Program-made: the position numbers and the translations under genes
The notes under the pieces: model-generated
What the model was told of the DNA's origin: nothing
Database searches by the model: none
What the model saw: the letters and a program-made list of their open reading frames with translations, nothing else
NCBI GenBank assembly: GCA_049999725.1
Contig: JBNGIS010010371.1
Coordinates: forward strand, 1 to 33,267
DNA from: Haplomitrium mnioides
Taxonomy: Eukaryota > Marchantiophyta > Haplomitriopsida > Calobryales
DNA length: 33,267 nucleotides
Reading direction: 5' to 3'
Shown here: in pieces, positions 28,692 to 33,267 of the stretch
Layout of the letters: each line of letters opens with the position of its first letter
Numbering within the stretch: the stretch's first letter is position 1

Positions 28692-28769
28692 AAGAAAGAA
28701 TGAATGAATTTGATTTAAAGTCCAGAGCCAGCCCTAGGGCCATAAGGACTCTGAGTACAATGTGCACAA
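28692..28769 (-). repeat. Short interspersed repeat, copy 3
   Basis: It has a GAATGAATGAATTTGAT-type tail, then the core tccagagccagccctagggc and gtacaatgtgcacaag. It abuts the poly(A) of the LINE end on one side and copy 4 on the other. Confidence 0.65.
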
Positions 28770-28880
28770 GAATAGAATAGAATAGAATAGAATTCGATTA
28801 AAGTCCAGAGCCAGCCCTAGGCCCATAAAGACTGAGAGTACAATGCGCACAAGAGTGCTGAGGGGTGCAAAAACCAAAGT
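28770..28880 (-). repeat. Short (TATTC)n-tailed repeat, copy 4
   Basis: Four gaatag units (plus strand) start at 28770, followed by the same core (agtccagagccagccctagg). It extends to about agagtgctgaggggtgcaaa, which also matches copy 1 (agagtgtggaagggtgtg). Copies 3 and 4 are in direct tandem. Confidence 0.65.
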
Positions 28881-28989
28881 AATAAGCTAAAAATTGTAAA
28901 ATTGAAAATCAATTGAGCAGGGATACACCTGCTTGTGAGTCATATGCTCACTCTCTTGTAACTAATCCCTATGTCTAATCTGTCTGTTT

Positions 28990-29622
28990 CTGAGTTCTAA
29001 GCAGCATGAGTTCCTTGAAGAAGAGTGCCCGCCAACGTTGATCCTGATATTTGAGAAAGTGTTGTACTGTCCCATTCATTTCTACAAAAAGTGCATGATA
29101 CTGTCCCCAGATTTCATAGTACCTGGGGCAACAGAGATGATGTGGTGTTCATCTTCCATGACTTGTAGATTGCACTGGAGGCAAAGCGACTTCTCAGGTC
29201 GGATTTTGTTGTCAATCATGGACCATTTGGCTGTTTCACATCTCAGTCGATGGGATCCAGTACGAAGTTATGTGAGGGTGTGGACCAAATTGAGTGACAT
29301 GTTACTCGTCAAGTATTGCTGGATTTGCCTTGAGGGACTGTCGTTGACGAGCGCGTTGTACTTGACAGTCCGGGATGCTGCACTGTAGGATTGCTATATG
29401 ACTGAAGTAATGTGTTGATAGATGGTCCATGAGCACATTTCCTGATTGTTTAGGAAGGTCTTCTATATCCAGTCCCCATCTTTTGAGCCATTTCTGGCAT
29501 TGATTGTACCAATTTGTGGGGTCTCCAGTAGCTGCCTGATGAGATGCCTCCAGAGCCATTGCTGGATATCTGGAAGGTGTAGTGTCTCGAATTGATTGCA
29601 GGTATGTGACAAGTTTCATCAC
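28990..29622 (-). pseudogene. LINE ORF2 C-terminal region with CxxC/HH motif
   Basis: On the minus strand the first 106 codons are open (MMKLVTYLQSIRDTTPSRYP to AILDE), resembling the region after RT in plant LINEs. After a frameshift comes GSHRLRCETAKWSMIDNK, then LCLQCNLQVMEDEHHIISV, a CxxC with EDEHH, as in the zinc-binding-like end of LINE RTs. The last cysteine expected after HH is not seen. The same segment recurs in poorer form at 17831-18048. Confidence 0.7.
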
Positions 29623-29639
29623 TGCGTGTGCCTCAAATG

Positions 29640-30124
29640 GGTATCACAAGGCTCCAAAGAGAAAAAGAAAGGCTCCACGAAATATGTGAGCGATAGGAGA
29701 ATCACAGGCTCTCTTGATAGCAGGTTCGTGAGCCTCCCTTCCCAAGAGCAATAGTAGGATCGTGAGCCCTCCCTTCCTAAGAACGATAGCAGAATCGCGA
29801 GCTCCCTTATGAACAATTGCAGAAAACGCAAGCTCCATTGTGAGTGATAGCAGAAAACACAAGCTCCCTTATGAGCGATAGCAGAAAACGCAAGCACCCT
29901 TGTGAGCGATAGCAGAAAAACAAAAGCAACGCAGGAATGATGAGACACAGAGGGATTTGCAAATGAGGATGAAATATCCTTCGCCTCTCTCAATTTATAT
30001 ACAGTATACAATACCAGCAATGTGTGGGAAACTATGGCGTACAGGACCACAATCTATAGGTGTTAATGGTCTTGCAAAATAGAATCCAGCAGGTGAAGAA
30101 GACCATTGCACGTATGGACAGGAG
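29640..30124 (+). repeat. LTR fragment with an internal minisatellite
   Basis: The 3' half (tttatatacagta TATA-like; acaataccagcaatgtg; gcaggtgaagaag; gtatggacaggag) matches the solo LTR 21960-22871 read on its minus strand. Its 5' half (about 29690-29925) is a tandem array of a roughly 31-bp unit near gcaagctcccttgtgagcga. The 143-codon minus-strand frame across it is an artefact of the repeats. Confidence 0.7.
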
Positions 30125-30288
30125 TATTGGAAATGTACCTTTGCTGCTGTAAATAGTGATAACTAACATGTGGCTAGTTATCTTAGCTAACTAGTTTAGT
30201 TTTAGCTATGAGGTTTGTTAAAGGGCTGCCACGTGTCAGTCACACAAGGTCCCTCCTACTGTTAAGTGACATTTCTAGTTTAGTTGCA
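30125..30288 (+). repeat. Truncated LTR, same family as 18049 and 32833
   Basis: It begins TATTGGAAATGTACC, then tgctgctgtaaatagtga, and includes gccacgtgtcag. It ends abruptly where a minus-strand Copia fragment starts. The first dinucleotide has changed from TG to TA. Confidence 0.65.
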
Positions 30289-31518
30289 GCTCAATCTCTG
30301 TATGTTGACATGCCCAATATGCTTGTGCCAAATCTCAATTTCTGACACAACTCCTGAACCATGTGCAAACATGGCTTCTGTCACTTCAGGCATGCTTACA
30401 TCTAGTGTAAACATTCTTCTATTTCTACTTCCTTTTGTGATGAGGTCACAATTGTTCCCCCAGTCCTTGATAAAAACACCGGTAGGATTAAATCTCACCT
30501 GCATGTTCTGCTCAACACATTGTTGAACTGAAATCAAGTTCTTCTGAATTCTGGGAACATGCAAAAAATCAGACAAACACTTTGTCTTACCATTCTCCAT
30601 CACAATGGGTATGCTCCCAATCTGGTGAATAGGGTGCATAGTTGAATCTCCTGTCTCAACATATCTGGGTGTACTCAGATCTCTGGTTTCTTTAAACCAT
30701 TCTCTGTGACTGGTCATGTGGTTTGAGCATGCAGAATCTATAAACCATTTGTCTTCACAGTCATTCTTCTTTCTTCTTCTCATGCATGACAGATGAGTAC
30801 CCATGTTGCATAACAAATAACGAGACCTGCATAGTTCCCTTGGACTCTGTTGTTCCTCAAATCATTCTGTTTCTTGTAACAGTCTCTCGCCATGTGGCGT
30901 GGCTTGCCACAATAAAAAAAATCTGATCCTTGATTCTGATATTGAACTCTATGTCCTTGGTTACTCCCCCTGCCTCTAGATTGGCGTCTGCCATATGAAT
31001 TTGACTGTTGTTGCTGCTGGTTTTGCACAGTTTCATTTGAACGGCCTCTTCCAGGACTGCTTCTTCCATAACCTCTGCCTTGGCCTCTACCTTTGTTAGA
31101 GTAGAAAACTTGTTCCTGGTTGCCTTGACTACTTGATGCTCCTCCACCAAGGTCAAGTTCTTCTGCAACAAGCATAGAGACGAGCTGCGTAAAAGACATA
31201 GCTCCCTCCCTTGTTCTCATAGAAGTCTTAAACTGTTTATATTCTTTGCCCAATCCATTTAGGCATACTGCCACCATGGCATGCTCTTTCACATCTTCTC
31301 CTAGACTCACTAGCTGTTCAGCTAGTGATTTACTTTTCAAGGCGTAGGCATTGATATTGAGTTTTTCTTTCTGCAAATTGAAAAACTCCATCTACAGTGT
31401 CAGCTTTCTTGCATCTGATGTGACTGCATATCTATTCTTCAAAATATCCCAAGCTTACTTGGGTGTCTTTGCTGCAGATACATATCCCATCATCTTATCA
31501 TCTGATGGTAAGCCAGTA
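30289..31518 (-). pseudogene. Copia gag-protease fragment, relative of Copia-1
   Basis: Minus strand from about 31518: gag ([30 protein letters not shown]), a zinc knuckle with altered first residues (FFYCGKPRHMARDC), then after a stop/frameshift a protease (KWFIDSACSNHMTSHREW, with DSA where Copia proteases usually have DSG/DSA) and the pre-integrase start [15 protein letters not shown]. Integrase and RT are absent. It supplies the protease that Copia-1 at 13862-17825 has lost. The 5' side joins LTR-like DNA at 31520 without a PBS. Confidence 0.85.
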
Positions 31519-31519
31519 T

Positions 31520-31872
31520 AGCTGTCTGGAGGAAGTCGTGTTTTCATCTCTGGAAGAAGGTCGTGTTTCCAGAAGGAGGTCGCGTATTGTCCAGAAAGGA
31601 GGTCGCATCGTTCTTCCCGCATAAAAGCAAATCGCGAGCACAGGAGGCAACTCGTGGAGTTGCGATTAAGGCTGGGAGAAGGTCGTCCTGCTTTTTCGTG
31701 CGAACCTGCTGACGGGAGGGAGATTCGCGAATTTGCTGTTGAGCAGAAAAGCTTTCGCGAATCTGCTGTGATCGTGGAGCTGACATTTTCCTTCCTTCCC
31801 TTTTCTCACGATTCTCATCTAAGTGGATTTTCGCTGCTGCAGAATATCAAATCGTTTTTGATATTTCCAACA
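31520..31872 (-). repeat. LTR fragment, related to the solo LTR
   Basis: On the minus strand it begins TGTTGGAAATATC right after the last Copia pol codons (KLINM overlaps its first bases). It matches the high-coordinate part of the solo LTR at 22540-22871. It is cut off at about 31520 by gag sequence. Confidence 0.65.
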
Positions 31873-32832
31873 TGTTGATTAGCTTGAAGTGCTTTTCTTG
31901 GGGCAGCGCCTTGGTGAGAACATCAGCTGCCATTTCCTGACACACAATATTCCAGTTCAACTTCATTTCCGATCAGATCTCTTATGAAGTGATACTGGAT
32001 ATCTATGTGTGTTGTCCTTGGATGATGAACTGGGTCGATAGCCAGTTTCATACATCCTTGGTTGTCACACTCAACTGTTGTTGGTGTGTCTTGCTTGAAT
32101 CCGATCTCATCAAGTAATCTGCGCAACCACACAGTCTCCTTACTGGCATGTGTCAATGCCATGTACTCAGCTTCGGTGGTTGAAAGGGCAGTGGTTTTCT
32201 GTAGTTTACTGCTCCAGGAGATTGCTCCATTTCCCACAGTAAACACGTATCCAGAAGTGGATCTCTTTTTCTCTTGTTCGCCTCCCCAATCTGCATCACA
32301 GTAGCCAGTGAGTGTAATCCCTTTACCACCTTGATAGGTGATGCCAAGATCTTTTGTGCTTTTCAAGTACCTCATAACTCGTTTGGCTGCTTTCCAGTGT
32401 TGCTGACCTGGGTTTTCCATGAACCTACTCAGAGCTCCCACTGAATATGCCAGATCTGGCCTTGTTCCTAGCATGGCATACAGTTTCCCGATTGCTCGTC
32501 TGTATGGAACCTTTGCCATTTCTGCCTTCTCTTCCTCATTCTTTGCTCCCATTTCTTTTGACAGTTTGCAACCAGCTTCAAAGGGTGTAATTGCAGGCAT
32601 TGCTTCTTCCATCCCTTCTTTCAGAATTGAATCAATGTACCCTTGCTGATTGAGCTCAATGCTTCTTGCATCCCTGTCCCTAATCAACTGTATCCCCAAG
32701 ATATAGTGTACTTCTCTAAAGTCCACCATTTCGAAAAGGGTACTCAGACCATGCTTCACGTTGTGCAACAAATTCAGATCATTACTGAATAACAGCAGGT
32801 TGTCCACGTACAGAGTGATTATAATGATAGAC
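31873..32832 (-). pseudogene. Copia RT C-terminal part and RNase H
   Basis: Minus strand. It opens IIIITLYVDNLLLFSND: the catalytic YVDD reads YVDN. It continues with YILGIQLIRD, YRRAIGKLYAMLGTRPDLAY and the full RNase H: GYCDADWGG, STTEAEYMAL, WLRRLLDEIG, VECDNQG, HIDIQYHFIRD. The acidic RNase H residues and final His are present. A frameshift near 31930 precedes the polyprotein end (MAADVLTKALPQEKH). A 294-codon stretch is open. The 5' portion of RT is cut off by the LTR at 32833. This family is distinct from Copia-1, whose polyprotein ends differently. Confidence 0.88.
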
Positions 32833-33267
32833 TGTTGGAAATGTATCTCTTGCTGCTGTAAATAGTGACAACTTACTAATGTTAGTTGAAAAGGCTAGCT
32901 AGTATAATTAGCTAATAGATATTTTAGAGGGGCTGCCAGGTTCCAGGTCTCCCCCTTAGACATTTATTCTTAGGACAAAGAGCAGTTAGCAATAGGCTCA
33001 AGAATAGGATATTCGTTGGTATGTCAGAAGGGGCGCCGCATTCTGGTGATCCCCTTACCAATCGCTTCCGTTAGTTGCCCCACTGATTTATTACGGGGCA
33101 ACTTGTATGTCAGCAGAATGCTGACCTTCGTTTGTATATAAAGATGAGGAGTCCTCTTTAGGATTCATCCTCAGTTATCCAAAACTTCTTCGAGTGTCTT
33201 TAAGAGCAGATTACGAGCTCATGCTTGAGTTCGTGAGAGGTATCGAGCATCAGGGTGTTTAAGAACG
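32833..33267 (+). repeat. LTR entering at the right edge (partial)
   Basis: It begins TGTTGGAAATGTATC, matching the LTR starts at 30125 and 18049. A TATA box lies at 33136-33142 (TATATAA), and the sequence runs off the window inside the presumed R/U5. Its TG start directly interrupts the minus-strand RT reading, so it looks like an insertion into that element. Confidence 0.75.

Noticed and set aside
29619-30050. 143-codon minus-strand open frame
   Set aside because: It runs through a minisatellite inside an LTR; the length comes from the repeat, not from selection.
1-33267. tRNA, rRNA, snRNA or microRNA genes
   Set aside because: Scanning by eye gave no cloverleaf, Pol III box pair or convincing long hairpin. 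A covariance-model search would be decisive.
1-33267. A previously undescribed multi-gene system
   Set aside because: Every long frame resolves to IFT121 or a known retrotransposon class; no set of unknown co-located genes remains.

Overview
This is a plant nuclear window. It holds most of one cellular gene, broken up and surrounded by retrotransposons. The gene is the land-plant orthologue of WDR35/IFT121, a subunit of intraflagellar transport complex A. A plant that keeps this gene should make flagellated sperm, so a fern, lycophyte, bryophyte, cycad or Ginkgo is implied. The dense Copia, Gypsy and LINE load and a roughly 11.9-kb intron suit a large genome, and a fern is my best guess. The sequence does not prove the lineage.

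Layout. (1) 1-6.5 kb is old transposon sequence: the LTR of a minus-strand element, then AT-rich, badly decayed Ty3/Gypsy copies (RT, RNase H, gag, integrase, two LTRs). (2) 6.9-13.1 kb is the 5' leader and exons 1-15 of IFT121. (3) 13.09-24.96 kb is intron 15. It holds a LINE 3' end split by a Copia element that still has LTRs, PBS, PPT and a target-site duplication; a Copia LTR/gag fragment; a LINE-ORF1-derived element; and a decayed two-ORF LINE on the minus strand with a 912-bp solo LTR inside its endonuclease. (4) 24.96-26.16 kb is exons 16-19. (5) 26.2-33.3 kb is probably intron 19 or beyond. It holds another ORF1-only LINE derivative, short repeats with a (TATTC)n tail, LINE C-terminal pieces, rearranged Copia gag/protease and RT/RNase H pieces, and an LTR entering at the right edge. 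The last ~170-200 codons of IFT121 are not in the window.

How it fits together. The 19 exons join in frame to 1,003 codons: two WD40 propellers, then an alpha-solenoid. Two introns, probably three, use GC rather than GT donors. No transposon here looks autonomous. No RNA gene, CRISPR array or prokaryotic operon was seen. I found no convincing new molecular system. The best leads are the ORF1-only LINE derivatives, the GC-AG introns, the chain of overlapping micro-uORFs in the Copia leader and the short (TATTC)n-tailed repeats.
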